A stretch of DNA of 64,000 nt, taken from assembly GCA_016178505.1 (NCBI GenBank), contig JACOTG010000184.1:1-64000 (forward strand), given 5' to 3'. This DNA comes from Planctomycetota bacterium (GTDB taxonomy: Bacteria; Planctomycetota; JACOTG01). Under the pieces are notes generated by a model. That model was not told the DNA's origin. It was given only the letters and a program-made list of their open reading frames with translations, and searched no databases. Both the position numbers and the translations under genes were made by a program. Shown piece after piece: positions 16,753-25,900 of the stretch (position 1 is its first letter; each line of letters begins with the position of its first letter).

Positions 16753-17073
16753 TTAGACGTTGAAGGAGCTGCCGCAGCCGCACGAACCCTTCGCGTTGGG
16801 ATTCTCGATCTTGAACCCGGCGCCGTGCAGGCCGTCGACGTAGTCGACCTTTGCGCCGTCCAGATAGGAAAGGCTGTTGGGATCGACGACGAGCTCGAAA
16901 CCGTCGTACGTCACGACCTGATCATCCGCGCTCTTGTCGTCGAACGTGAAGCCGTACGAGAAGCCCGAACAGCCGCCCGCTTCGACGAAGACGCGCAAAG
17001 CCTTGCCTTCCGCCTTCTCGCTCTTGATCAGCTCGTTGACCTTCTCGACCGCTAGATCCGTCAGCGTGAGCAT
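16753..17073 (-). CDS. IscA/ErpA-type iron-sulfur cluster carrier
   Basis: The 106-residue A-type carrier has the three invariant cysteines: C35 in GGCSGFSYGF and C98/C100 in SCGCGSSF. It receives Fe-S clusters and delivers them to apoproteins; the SdhB subunit encoded nearby is a plausible client. I chose ATG 17073 (MLTLTDLAVEK) because AAGGAG lies upstream in the leader and family members start here; a 13-residue longer frame begins at 17112. A strong promoter with a palindrome in its spacer lies about 85 bp upstream. No isc or suf operon is present. Confidence 0.92.
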   Translation of the reverse strand: MLTLTDLAVEKVNELIKSEKAEGKALRVFVEAGGCSGFSYGFTFDDKSADDQVVTYDGFELVVDPNSLSYLDGAKVDYVDGLHGAGFKIENPNAKGSCGCGSSFNV

Positions 17074-17159
17074 CGTCGTGTCACTCCTTGTCAGGTTCGC
17101 TGAATACCACACTTCGGCTGTACGACGTCGCAGAACGAAAGCTGAAGTAGTGCACGGGA

Positions 17160-17187
17160 ATTATACGGATTCGCGAATCGCAGTCAA
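17160..17187 (-). promoter_or_regulatory. Strong promoter of iscA-type gene with palindromic spacer
   Basis: On the minus strand TTGACT (17182-17187) and a perfect TATAAT (17160-17165) are separated by 16 bp. The spacer contains a perfect 12-bp palindrome GATTCGCGAATC (17168-17179). A repressor bound there would block RNA polymerase directly. Transcription would start about 80 nt before the iscA ATG. Confidence 0.7.
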
Positions 17188-17206
17188 AAGGCGGCTGTAG
17201 TTTGCG

Positions 17207-17542
17207 TCACGTGCCATGCGGGGGCGGCGCCATGAAAACGACGACCACGAGGCGCGTCCTGCCGACGTTTTCGAGCGCATGTGGCTCGCCAGCGGGTGCG
17301 ATGGCGACGTCACCCGCCGTGAGTTCGACGCTGTTGGGCCCCAGCGTGAACCGGGCCGTGCCCTCGGAGACGACGTAGACCTTGTCCGAGCCCGCGTGCG
17401 TGTGCATCGCGTGTTTCTGGCCCGGCTCGAAACAGTTGAGCCCCACGAGAATGGAATGGGACTGAAACAGTCCCACTTTTTCCATCTTCGCGGAATCGAA
17501 CCGCGCGACCTCTCGCGGCACGAACGTTCGCTTGTCCTCCAT
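17207..17542 (-). CDS. Small cupin-domain protein
   Basis: The 111-residue protein is a single cupin barrel. Motif 1 is visible as HAMHTHAGSDKVYVV (metal-binding His, His and no Glu at the usual spot), and motif 2 as GDVAIAPAGEPHALEN with the final His. Such proteins bind a metal and act as small oxygenases, isomerases or sensors. It is transcribed away from the sdh operon, whose first gene starts 73 bp away. No substrate can be inferred. Confidence 0.85.
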   Translation of the reverse strand: MEDKRTFVPREVARFDSAKMEKVGLFQSHSILVGLNCFEPGQKHAMHTHAGSDKVYVVSEGTARFTLGPNSVELTAGDVAIAPAGEPHALENVGRTRLVVVVFMAPPPHGT

Positions 17543-17614
17543 GTCGCGTCGCAGGATATCACGCGGCGATTGAACGGTTGCGCGTCACCGCATGCGTTGG
17601 TATGAAGGCCGCCC

Positions 17615-18400
17615 ATGAGCGAATCCGGCACGCTTCGAGAAGCGCCGCCCGCCTCGACGTCACTCCCGCCGAAGAAGCTCCTTTCGACCGAACGACGCGA
17701 CTCGTGGTGGGGACTTCCTCTTGCGACGTTTCTCGGTCTCTCGACCTTCGGCATCTACTCGACGTGGGCCGCGCTTCAGGGCGATCACTATGAGTGGGGC
17801 TCGTATCTCTCGCCGTTCTATGCGCCGAACTTGAAAGAGTGGTTCGGTTGGGATTGGTGGAAGTGGTCGCCGGCGATCTTGATCCTGTGGGCGCCGCTCG
17901 GTTTTCGCGCGACCTGCTACTACTACCGGAAGGCGTACTACCGATCGTTCTTCGCGACGCCGCCGGCGTGCGCGGTGAGCGGCGCGCCTCGCGCGTACGT
18001 CGGCGAAGCGAAGTGGCCGCTGCGCATCCAGAACATCCATCGCTATTTCATGTACGTCGCACTCGTGTTCATCGTGATCCTGTGGATCGACGCGCTGAAG
18101 GCGTTCACGACGTCGGGGCCGAAGGACTATCACGTCGGCCTCGGAAACCTCATCCTCGTCGCGAACTCGTACTTGCTCTCCGGATACACGCTCGGCTGCC
18201 ACTCGCTTCGCCATCTGGTCGGCGGTCGGCACGATTCGTTCGAGGGTTGCGGGATGTCCTACAAGTGTTGGCGCGGCGTCACGAAGCTCAACGAGCGGCA
18301 CCAAATGTGGGCGTGGCTGAGCCTCTTCATGGTCGGCTTCTCCGACCTTTACATCCGGCTCTTGTCGATGGGCGTCATCAAGGACATCAAGTTCTTCTGA
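17615..18400 (+). CDS. Succinate dehydrogenase/fumarate reductase membrane anchor (cytochrome b-like)
   Basis: The 261-residue protein has about five transmembrane helices (near 35-52, 85-102, 144-166, 180-200, 227-250). Several histidines in or beside helices (NIHRYFMYVAL, GCHSLRHLVGG, NERHQMW) could bind haem b. It is the first gene of an operon with sdhA (18 bp downstream) and sdhB, in the same order as the actinobacterial Sdh1-type complexes, where a single larger anchor replaces SdhC plus SdhD. It would attach the complex to the membrane and pass electrons to quinone. A TTGCGC-17-TATGAA promoter-like pair lies just upstream (17578-17606). Confidence 0.85.
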   Translation: MSESGTLREAPPASTSLPPKKLLSTERRDSWWGLPLATFLGLSTFGIYSTWAALQGDHYEWGSYLSPFYAPNLKEWFGWDWWKWSPAILILWAPLGFRATCYYYRKAYYRSFFATPPACAVSGAPRAYVGEAKWPLRIQNIHRYFMYVALVFIVILWIDALKAFTTSGPKDYHVGLGNLILVANSYLLSGYTLGCHSLRHLVGGRHDSFEGCGMSYKCWRGVTKLNERHQMWAWLSLFMVGFSDLYIRLLSMGVIKDIKFF

Positions 18401-18418
18401 CCTACTAGCAGGCGGCGA

Positions 18419-20227
18419 ATGGCCGACTACGAGCTTCACGAATACGACGTGATCGTCATCGGCGCAGGCGGAGCGGGCCTGCGCGCGGCGATCGAATCAT
18501 CGGCACTCGGCGCCAAGACCGCGATCGTGTGCAAGTCGCTCCTCGGCAAAGCGCACACGGTGATGGCCGAAGGTGGCGTCGCGGCCGCGCTCGCCAACGT
18601 CGACCCCCAGGACAATTGGCAAACGCACTTCGTCGACACGATGAAGGGCGGCAAGATGCTCAACAACTGGCGCATGGCGCAGCTCCACGCGCAGCAGGCG
18701 CCGGATCGCGTTCGCGAGCTGGAGCAGTGGGGCGCTCTCTTCGATCGCACTCCCGATGGCCGCATCCTCCAGCGAGCGTTCGGCGGACACAAATGGAAGC
18801 GGCTCGCGCACGTGGGCGACCGCACCGGGCTCGAGATGATTCGCACGCTCCAGGATCGCGGCGTGCACCAAGGCATCGACGTCTACATGGAGTGCACGAT
18901 CACGCACCTCCTGAAAGACGGTGACCGCATCGCGGGCGGCTTCGGCTATTGGCGTGACACCGGGAAGTTCATCGTGTTTCGCGCGAAAGCCATCGTGCTC
19001 GCGACCGGCGGCATCGGCAAGTCCTACAAGATCACGTCGAACTCCTGGGAGTACACGGGCGACGGTGATGCGATGGCGTTTCGTGCGGGCGCGGATCTCA
19101 TCGACATGGAGTTCGTGCAATTCCATCCGACGGGAATGGTGTGGCCGCCGGGCGTCGCGGGGCTTCTCGTGACCGAAGGCGTGCGCGGCGAGGGCGGACT
19201 CCTTCGAAACTCGAAGGGCGAGCGCTTCATGTGGAAGTATCTGCCCGAAGCAGCGCGCAAAGACTTTGCCGCCGACGAGAAGGAATCGACCGAGTGGGTG
19301 AACGCGACACTTGAAGGTCGGAAGAGCGACGCGCGCCGTCCGCCCGAATTGTCGACGCGCGACAACGTCGCACGCGCCATCTACACCGAGGTCAAGGAGG
19401 GACGCGGCACACCGCACGGCGGCGCCTTCCTCGACATCAGCTATCAAGATCCGGAGCGCGTCAAGAAGAAGCTCCCGAGCATGTACCACCAGTTCAAGGA
19501 TCTCGCGGACGTCGACATCACCGCGGGTCCGATGGAGGTGGGGCCGACCACGCACTACATGATGGGAGGAGTTCGCGTCGACGCCGATTCGCAAATGAGC
19601 ACCGTGCCCGGTCTATTTGCGGCGGGCGAGGTCGCGGGCGGAATGCACGGCGCGAACCGCCTCGGCGGGAACTCGCTGTCGGATCTGCTCGTGTTCGGCC
19701 GGCTCGCGGGCGTAGGTGCGGTCGAGTACGCGAAGGCGATGAAATCTTCGCCGCACGTCGATGACGGCCAGATCGACACGGCAAAGAAAGCACTGCTTGC
19801 ACCGTTCGAGGCCAAGACCGGCGAGAGCCCCTATGCGATCCAGCGCGACCTGCAGGAGATGATGGGCAACCTCGTCGGCATCTTCCGAACCGAGAGCGAG
19901 CTGAAAGCGGCGATCGGTCGATTTCCCGAGTTCAAGGCGCGCGCGGCGAAAGCCAAGATCGAAGGATCGCGCACGTACAACCCAGGCTGGCATCTCGCGT
20001 GGGACCTCAACAACCTCCTCTGCATCTCCGAGGCGATTGCGCGAGCGGCATTCGAACGAAAAGAGAGTCGAGGCGCCCACAGCCGTCTCGACTTCGAAAA
20101 GACCGAGCCGGCATGCGCCAAGTTCAACGTCGCGGTGCGCCAGAAGGACGGCGCGATGACCGTCGTGCAGACGCCCCTTCCCGAGATGCCGGCCGACCTG
20201 AAAGCGCTGTTCGAGGAAAAGAAATGA
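18419..20227 (+). CDS. sdhA: SdhA, succinate dehydrogenase flavoprotein subunit
   Basis: The 602-residue protein has the FAD motif VIVIGAGGAGLRAAIESS (about 12-29). The flavin-attachment segment KAHTVMAEGGVAAAL carries the histidine that binds FAD covalently in this family. Substrate-site segments EFVQFHPTGM and the arginine in VTEGVRGEGG are present, as is GEVAGGMHGANRLGGNSL. It oxidises succinate to fumarate, or the reverse, in the TCA cycle or respiration. It overlaps sdhB by 4 nt (ATGA), so the two are translationally coupled. Confidence 0.96.
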   Translation: MADYELHEYDVIVIGAGGAGLRAAIESSALGAKTAIVCKSLLGKAHTVMAEGGVAAALANVDPQDNWQTHFVDTMKGGKMLNNWRMAQLHAQQAPDRVRELEQWGALFDRTPDGRILQRAFGGHKWKRLAHVGDRTGLEMIRTLQDRGVHQGIDVYMECTITHLLKDGDRIAGGFGYWRDTGKFIVFRAKAIVLATGGIGKSYKITSNSWEYTGDGDAMAFRAGADLIDMEFVQFHPTGMVWPPGVAGLLVTEGVRGEGGLLRNSKGERFMWKYLPEAARKDFAADEKESTEWVNATLEGRKSDARRPPELSTRDNVARAIYTEVKEGRGTPHGGAFLDISYQDPERVKKKLPSMYHQFKDLADVDITAGPMEVGPTTHYMMGGVRVDADSQMSTVPGLFAAGEVAGGMHGANRLGGNSLSDLLVFGRLAGVGAVEYAKAMKSSPHVDDGQIDTAKKALLAPFEAKTGESPYAIQRDLQEMMGNLVGIFRTESELKAAIGRFPEFKARAAKAKIEGSRTYNPGWHLAWDLNNLLCISEAIARAAFERKESRGAHSRLDFEKTEPACAKFNVAVRQKDGAMTVVQTPLPEMPADLKALFEEKK

Positions 20228-20982
20228 GCGCGACCACGGAGGCAACTCGCGAGATGACGTTCCGCGTCTATCGCGGGGACCCGAGCGGCGGAATGCACAA
20301 GGACTACCGCGTTCCGATCTCGCCGGGAATGGTCGTCCTCGACGCAATGCACTACGTGCAAGGCTACCAGGCCCCGGATCTCGCCGTTCGCTGGAACTGC
20401 AAGGCCGCGAAGTGCGGATCGTGCAGCGCCGAAGTGAACGGCAAGCCGAGCCTCATGTGCAAGACGCGGTGCGACGCGCTCCCTTGGGATCAGCCGGTCG
20501 TCGTGAGCCCGATTCGCAGCTTTCCGCTGATCCGAGATCTCGTCACGGACGTCAAGTGGAACTACGAGGTCAACAAGAAGATCCCGGCGTTCAAGCCGAA
20601 GGCCGGCACCGACTGGCGATACTCGCAGGAAGAAGCCGATCGCGCGCAGGAGTTTCGAAAGTGCATCGAGTGCTTCCTCTGCCAGAACGTTTGCCACGTG
20701 CTCCGAGACCACGACCGCAAGGCTCAATTCGGTGGGCCGCGCTTCATGGTGCGCGTCGCCGGCCTCGAAATGCACCCGCTCGACGACGCGGATCGCGTGC
20801 CGCTCCTGCGCGGCGAACTGGGCATCGGGTACTGCAACATCACGAAGTGCTGCACCGAGGTCTGCCCCGAGGACATTCACATCACCGACAACGCGATCAT
20901 TCCGCTGAAGGAGCGCGTCGTCACGCGCTACTACGATCCGGTCGCGCGCCTTCTCCGCGCCATCGGAGTCATCAAGGGCTGA
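20224..20982 (+). CDS. sdhB: SdhB, succinate dehydrogenase iron-sulfur subunit
   Basis: The 252-residue protein has an N-terminal 2Fe-2S ferredoxin domain (NCKAAKCGSCSAE, then a later MCKTRC) and a C-terminal helical domain with two cysteine clusters, KCIECFLCQNVC and CNITKCCTEVCP, for the 4Fe-4S and 3Fe-4S centres. It carries electrons from SdhA to the membrane anchor. The ATG at 20224 overlaps the sdhA stop. The convergent Kelch gene ends 7 bp downstream, with no terminator seen between them. Confidence 0.96.
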   Translation: MSATTEATREMTFRVYRGDPSGGMHKDYRVPISPGMVVLDAMHYVQGYQAPDLAVRWNCKAAKCGSCSAEVNGKPSLMCKTRCDALPWDQPVVVSPIRSFPLIRDLVTDVKWNYEVNKKIPAFKPKAGTDWRYSQEEADRAQEFRKCIECFLCQNVCHVLRDHDRKAQFGGPRFMVRVAGLEMHPLDDADRVPLLRGELGIGYCNITKCCTEVCPEDIHITDNAIIPLKERVVTRYYDPVARLLRAIGVIKG

Positions 20983-20989
20983 CCACCGA

Positions 20990-22729
20990 TCACGGCCTCA
21001 CCTTCAGGATCACCGCGTTCGTCACGCTGAAGTGCTCCGGGACGATCGACGCGTCGTCCTCGATGATCCCCTGGAACGACACGTTGAGTGCTCCGTGGAA
21101 GCCGGCCGGGCGGCGGAACACCTCTCCGGGAGCCGGCATCGACGGGAACGTCGGCGCGCCGAGGAGTGCCGTGTGTCCGATGTTGTTGAAGATCGCGCGC
21201 GGCTGCGGCGTCGACCCCGCGAACGGCGTCGGGAAGATCATGTACCCGAGGTGGCGAGGAAGCAGCGTGAGCGTTGCCGGGGTCGGAAGGCCGAGCCACG
21301 CGTACAGCACGTACCGTGCATCGGTGCGGCTCGATGGGACGTTCATGTAAAGGGTGATCGCGGTGTCGATCGGGATGGTGAGGACGCGATCGACGTCTCC
21401 GGTGTTGCCATTCACGAGAAGTACGTCCTCGAGCGGACCGCCGCGCCGATTCACCGAACCGAACCGCGCCGAGATGAACGGCGAAACGAACTCGAAGGCG
21501 CCCGGAAGCGTCGCCGAGCCGAACGACGACGTCACCTGCACGTCCACCGTTCCCATCCCGGGCGGCGTTCGAACGGAGATGTGATCGGGCGCGACCTCGG
21601 TGATCGCCGCGAGGCCACCGCCGAAGAATGCGCGCATGTCCGAATCGTCGGTGAATCCCGAGCCGCCGATCTGGATCCAGTCGCCGCCCCCCTCACCGCC
21701 GCGGGTCGGACCGACCGACGACAGGCGCGGCGGCGGTCCCGCCGTCCACGTGTCCCCGAGCGCGAGCGTGCCGGCGTCGGTCCCACCGAACATCAGCGGC
21801 ATGTTGAGCACCGAATCGAATGCCGCGGCGTGGTCGTTGCGAGCGCTCGGAGCGTTCGCCGGCGTCGACTCCGTCCAATTGTTGCCGTCCCACGACCACG
21901 TGTCGCCTTGGAGGATCGTCTGGATCACGGGGCCGGCCTGGTATCGGAAGCCGCCGAAGAGGAGCAGGCTGCCGATGTTCGAATCGAAGACCATGACGTG
22001 CCCGGAGTGGAACGGCGGAGTCGTTGCCGGCGACTGTAGCGCCCAATTCGAACCGTCCCACGTCCACGTATCGCTGAAGTTGGTGCACGTCGAGCGCGTG
22101 CAGCCGGCGTTTCCGCCGAAGAGCACGGTCACGCCGTTCGACTCGTCGAACGCCATCGCGTGTTGCGTTCGTGCATTCGGGGGCGAACCCGGGAACCGTT
22201 GAATCCAATTCGTTCCGTCCCACTCCCACGTGTCCGAGAGGTACCCGCTCGCGTCCCGGCCGCCGAAGAGGACCGTCTTCCCGCGCACGGAGTCGAACGC
22301 CATCGCGTGTCCATGGCGGGGTGAGGGGCTCGAGCCGGGGCTCGACGGGAACCAGAACGTGCCGTCCCATTCCCATGTGTCCCCGAGGTCGCCGCTGTCG
22401 TCGCCGCCGCCGAACAGGACGACGCGACCGCGGGCCGAGTCGAAGGCCATCGCGAACGATTGCCGCGCAGACGGTGCCGTCGCGGTGAAGAGGTTCGTCC
22501 ACCCCGAGCCGTCCCATTCCCACGTCTCCGGGAGAAGCGTTCCGCCGCCGTCGCGTCCGCCGAACAACACCACGCGGCCGCGGATGGAATCGCCGGCGAG
22601 CGCGTGACCGTAACGCCCGGTCGGGCTGTTGCCCGGGCCGAGCAAGCGCCAGCCCGTCTGCGCGAAGCCGATGTTCGGACAAAGCGTGAGCGAAACGAGG
22701 AATCCAAGTGAGCCGAATCGCGCGTGCAT
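20990..22729 (-). CDS. Secreted Kelch-repeat protein with IPT and shared C-terminal domain
   Basis: The 579-residue protein starts with a signal peptide (MHARFGSLGFLVSLTLCPNI, cleavage near GFAQ-TG). Six Kelch repeats follow, each with the pattern HAMAFDSxRGxxVLFGG and DTWEWDGxxW, which should form a beta-propeller. An IPT-like domain (GPTRGGEGGGDWIQIGGSGF) comes next. The last 160 residues (about 420-579, from ARFGSVN to SVTNAVILKV) are a domain also found on the proteins at 27619-29646 and 42526-44589. ATG 22729 is chosen for its signal peptide and AAGGAG 8 nt upstream. Palindromic repeats lie just upstream at 22818-22977. Confidence 0.88.
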   Translation of the reverse strand: MHARFGSLGFLVSLTLCPNIGFAQTGWRLLGPGNSPTGRYGHALAGDSIRGRVVLFGGRDGGGTLLPETWEWDGSGWTNLFTATAPSARQSFAMAFDSARGRVVLFGGGDDSGDLGDTWEWDGTFWFPSSPGSSPSPRHGHAMAFDSVRGKTVLFGGRDASGYLSDTWEWDGTNWIQRFPGSPPNARTQHAMAFDESNGVTVLFGGNAGCTRSTCTNFSDTWTWDGSNWALQSPATTPPFHSGHVMVFDSNIGSLLLFGGFRYQAGPVIQTILQGDTWSWDGNNWTESTPANAPSARNDHAAAFDSVLNMPLMFGGTDAGTLALGDTWTAGPPPRLSSVGPTRGGEGGGDWIQIGGSGFTDDSDMRAFFGGGLAAITEVAPDHISVRTPPGMGTVDVQVTSSFGSATLPGAFEFVSPFISARFGSVNRRGGPLEDVLLVNGNTGDVDRVLTIPIDTAITLYMNVPSSRTDARYVLYAWLGLPTPATLTLLPRHLGYMIFPTPFAGSTPQPRAIFNNIGHTALLGAPTFPSMPAPGEVFRRPAGFHGALNVSFQGIIEDDASIVPEHFSVTNAVILKVRP

Positions 22730-22817
22730 GGGGAGCACTCCTTCTCTTCCGAGGGACGCCGACATTCCGGGACGAGAAAGATAGTCCGCGCCCCCCCAAC
22801 CGAACTCACGCACTCCG

Positions 22818-22977
22818 CCGGCTATTGGGGTCAGACCCCGGACGACGGGACGTGTGACCGACCCCGTCTACCGGCTATCGGTGCCAGGCACGCGCTGCCG
22901 GAATGGCTTCGTCACATGCCCCGGCACTCTTGGAGCATCGTCGTCGCCGTCGTTCTGTGCCTGGCACGATTAGCCGG
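22818..22977. repeat. REP/BIME-like palindrome cluster 1
   Basis: Three units occupy the gap between the Kelch gene and the end of tricorn 1. One is GGGGTCAGACCCC (22827-22839). A second, with GGCTATCGGTGCCAGGCAC inside 22871-22891, is repeated in inverted orientation with two differences at 22957-22977, making a 107-nt hairpin with 21-bp arms. The last unit ends 5 bp before the tricorn stop codon. The same modules recur at 26302-26349 and 34804-34980. Confidence 0.7.
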
Positions 22978-22981
22978 CGGG

Positions 22982-25900
22982 TTATTTGTCTTCGTCGCGA
23001 ATGCCCATGCCGGAACGGTTGGGGTAGGGCGGCTTCTTCGGTGCGACGAACGGGTGCGTGCGAAGCTCGTCCAGGATCTCGGCGATCGCCGCATCGAGTT
23101 GCGGGTCCGAACCGTCGAGCATTTTCGCGGGGTCGGCGATGACCTCGATGTCGGGGTCGATGCCGTGGCCTTCGACGCCCCACGTGCCGTTCGTCCGGTA
23201 GTAACCGAACGTCGGCGCGGTGATGCGTCCGCCGTCGATGAAGTCGGGGTTTCCGGAGATGCCGACGAACCCGCCCCACGTTCGCGTCCCGATCACTTTG
23301 CCGAGTTTGTTCTGTCGGAAGTAGAGCGGGAACGCGTCGCCGCCGGAGCCGGAGTGCTGGTTGATCAGCATGCACTTCGGTCCTTGATGGCTGTCGGGCG
23401 GCCATTGCCAATCGAGCCCGTCGCGCCGCGCGAAGTAGTTGAGAACCGGGCGATTCAAGAGCTCGATGAACCGCGACGGGATCTGCCCGCCGCCGTTCCA
23501 ACGCTCGTCGATGATCAGCGCGTCTTTTCCCGTTTGGCCGTAAAACTGGCGCGCGAGATCGTTCTGGCCGTTGAATCCCGTGTCGGGAACGTAGATGTAG
23601 CCCGCTCGTCCGCCCGTCTGCGCGTCGACGAGCTTGCGGTTGGCTTCGATCCACGCGCGATAGCGCAGCGTCGATTCGCTTGCAAGCGGCTCGACGACGA
23701 CGTCGCGCGCTTCCGCGTCGAGCGTCGACTTCCGGCTCACGGTGAGCGACGTCGCGCGTCCCGCCGTTTCCTGAAACGCGGCCCACGGATCCTTCGAGAC
23801 GTCGACCGGCACGCCGTTCACCGCGAGCACGAAGTCGCCCTCGTTCACGTCGACTCCCGGCTGGCGAAGCGGGCTGCGTGCGTCCGCGTCCCAGTCCGCG
23901 CCGTCGTAGATCTTCGCGATTCGGTAGGCGCCGTCCGTCAGCGTGAAGTCCACGCCGAGCATGCCGACCGCGACCTTCGCCCCCTCCTCGACGTCGCCGA
24001 CGCTCCAGACGTACGCGTGCCCCACGTTGAGTTCGGCGATCATCTCGCCGATGACGAACGAGACGTCCTCGCGTGAGGCGCAGTCCTCGAGCATCGCCGC
24101 GTATTGCTTGCGCACCGAGCCCCAATCGACGCCGTGCATGCCGGGGTCGTAGAAGAAGTCGCGCTCGATGCGCCAGGCGTCGGTGAAGATCTGCCGCCAC
24201 TCCTCGCGCGGATCGATCGTGACCGCCATGTCGGCCGTCACGATGTTCTCGGCGGTCGAACCCGCAGCGGCGTCCTGCATCGATGCCGTCTTGTCGCGAA
24301 CGACCAGCACCTTCTTTCCGTCAGCGCTGATCTCGAAATTCGCTGCGTTCGCGGCAACCGTCTTCTCCTCATTCTTCTCGTCGCCGAGATCGAAGAGCTG
24401 GACCACCGGCGAATCGGAGGATCCGCGCACGGGAACTCGTGCGTAGATCAGCTGGCCTTTGTCGTTCACGGCGAGCTTGGCGAAGCGGCCGTTCTTCACG
24501 GGAAGGAGGATCGCTCGGTGCTCGAAGCCGTCGAGGTCGATGCGGACTTCGGCGGGCTTGTCGCTCTTTTTTTCGGCCGTCTTGTCGTCCTTTTTCTCGC
24601 CGAACGTCTCCTCGTCGATCTTCGGCGCCCACGGCGACTTCACATCGGCGCGGAGCGGAGCGCCGAGAATGACTTGCGTGCCGGCGTAGACGAACGACTT
24701 GTCCAGCTCGCCGTAGGTCGGCGTGAACGATCGCTTGCTCACGAAAAAGAGCCAGTCGCCCGTGCGGTCGAAGACCGGCGACGAGTCGTCGAACATGCCG
24801 CTCGTGACTTCGTGCGTCTCGCCCGACTTCGTGTCGTAGAGCCAGATCGTCGAGTTGACGTTGCGCGCGCTGCCGCGGTCGTAGGCGATCCATCGACTGT
24901 CGCTCGACCACGCGACGCCGGGGCTCGATTCTCTGTAGGTGAAGCGCGGGTCGACGTCGAACGTCTTCGTTTCGCCGCCATCGATCGTGTGGATCCAGTA
25001 CGCGCCAGTCTTGTCGCGGAATGCGATGCGCTTCGAATCGGGCGACCACGAAGGGCCAAAGCGGAAACACGTGGAACCCGACGTGAGCTTCCGTGCCTCG
25101 CCGTCGCCATCGGACGGCGTGATCCACAGCTCGTACTCTCCGGTCGCATCGGAGACGTACGCAATCCAGTGGCCGTCGGGACTCCACGTTGCGTCGCGCT
25201 CCGCGACCCCGCTCGTGTGGGTGAGGTTTCGTGGTGCGCCCTTCTTCGCCGGCGCGGTCCAGACGTCGCCGCGCGCTTCGCAGACCGCGCGTTTGCCGGT
25301 CGGCGAAAGGCTCCAGCGCGCGACGAACCGGCTCGCGTCGACGGAGTGCAGTCGCAGCGTTGGGCGGTCCCCCGGAATGGCGACGTCGACCGCGTGCGAT
25401 TTCTCGCTTGCAAGGTCGAGGAGCCACAGGCTCGCACCGCACTGGAAGACGATTTCGCCGCGCCCGCTCGACCCGGGGCCCATCGACGGCCACTTCACGT
25501 CGTAATCGCGGAACGTCGTCACTTGGCGGCGAGCGCTGCGCTTCGTGTCGCACATCCAGACGTTGAGTCGGTGTTCGGGTCCTTGGTCGGACAGGTAGTA
25601 GACGTCATCGCCGTGCCACATCGGCAACGTGTCCGTTCCTTCCCAATCGGTGAGGCGCTTCGAGGTGTGATCCACGAGATCGAAAAGCCAGACGTCGGTC
25701 GCGAGACCGCCGCAGTATCGCTTCCACGTTTCGTCGTCTGCGGAGTGAGGCGTGAACGCAACGCGCCGGCCGTCCGCGCTGATGGCACCGTTCGCGCCGA
25801 TCGGGAAGGGAAGCGGCACGGGCAGCCCGCCCTTCGGAGACACGGTGAAGAGTCGCGACTGTGCTCGGATTCCCGCGAACGCGTTCGTGTAGAAGAGGAG

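Noticed and set aside
18497-19594. 365-codon minus-strand ORF inside sdhA
   Set aside because: Antisense to a full-length SdhA with all catalytic motifs; no independent support.
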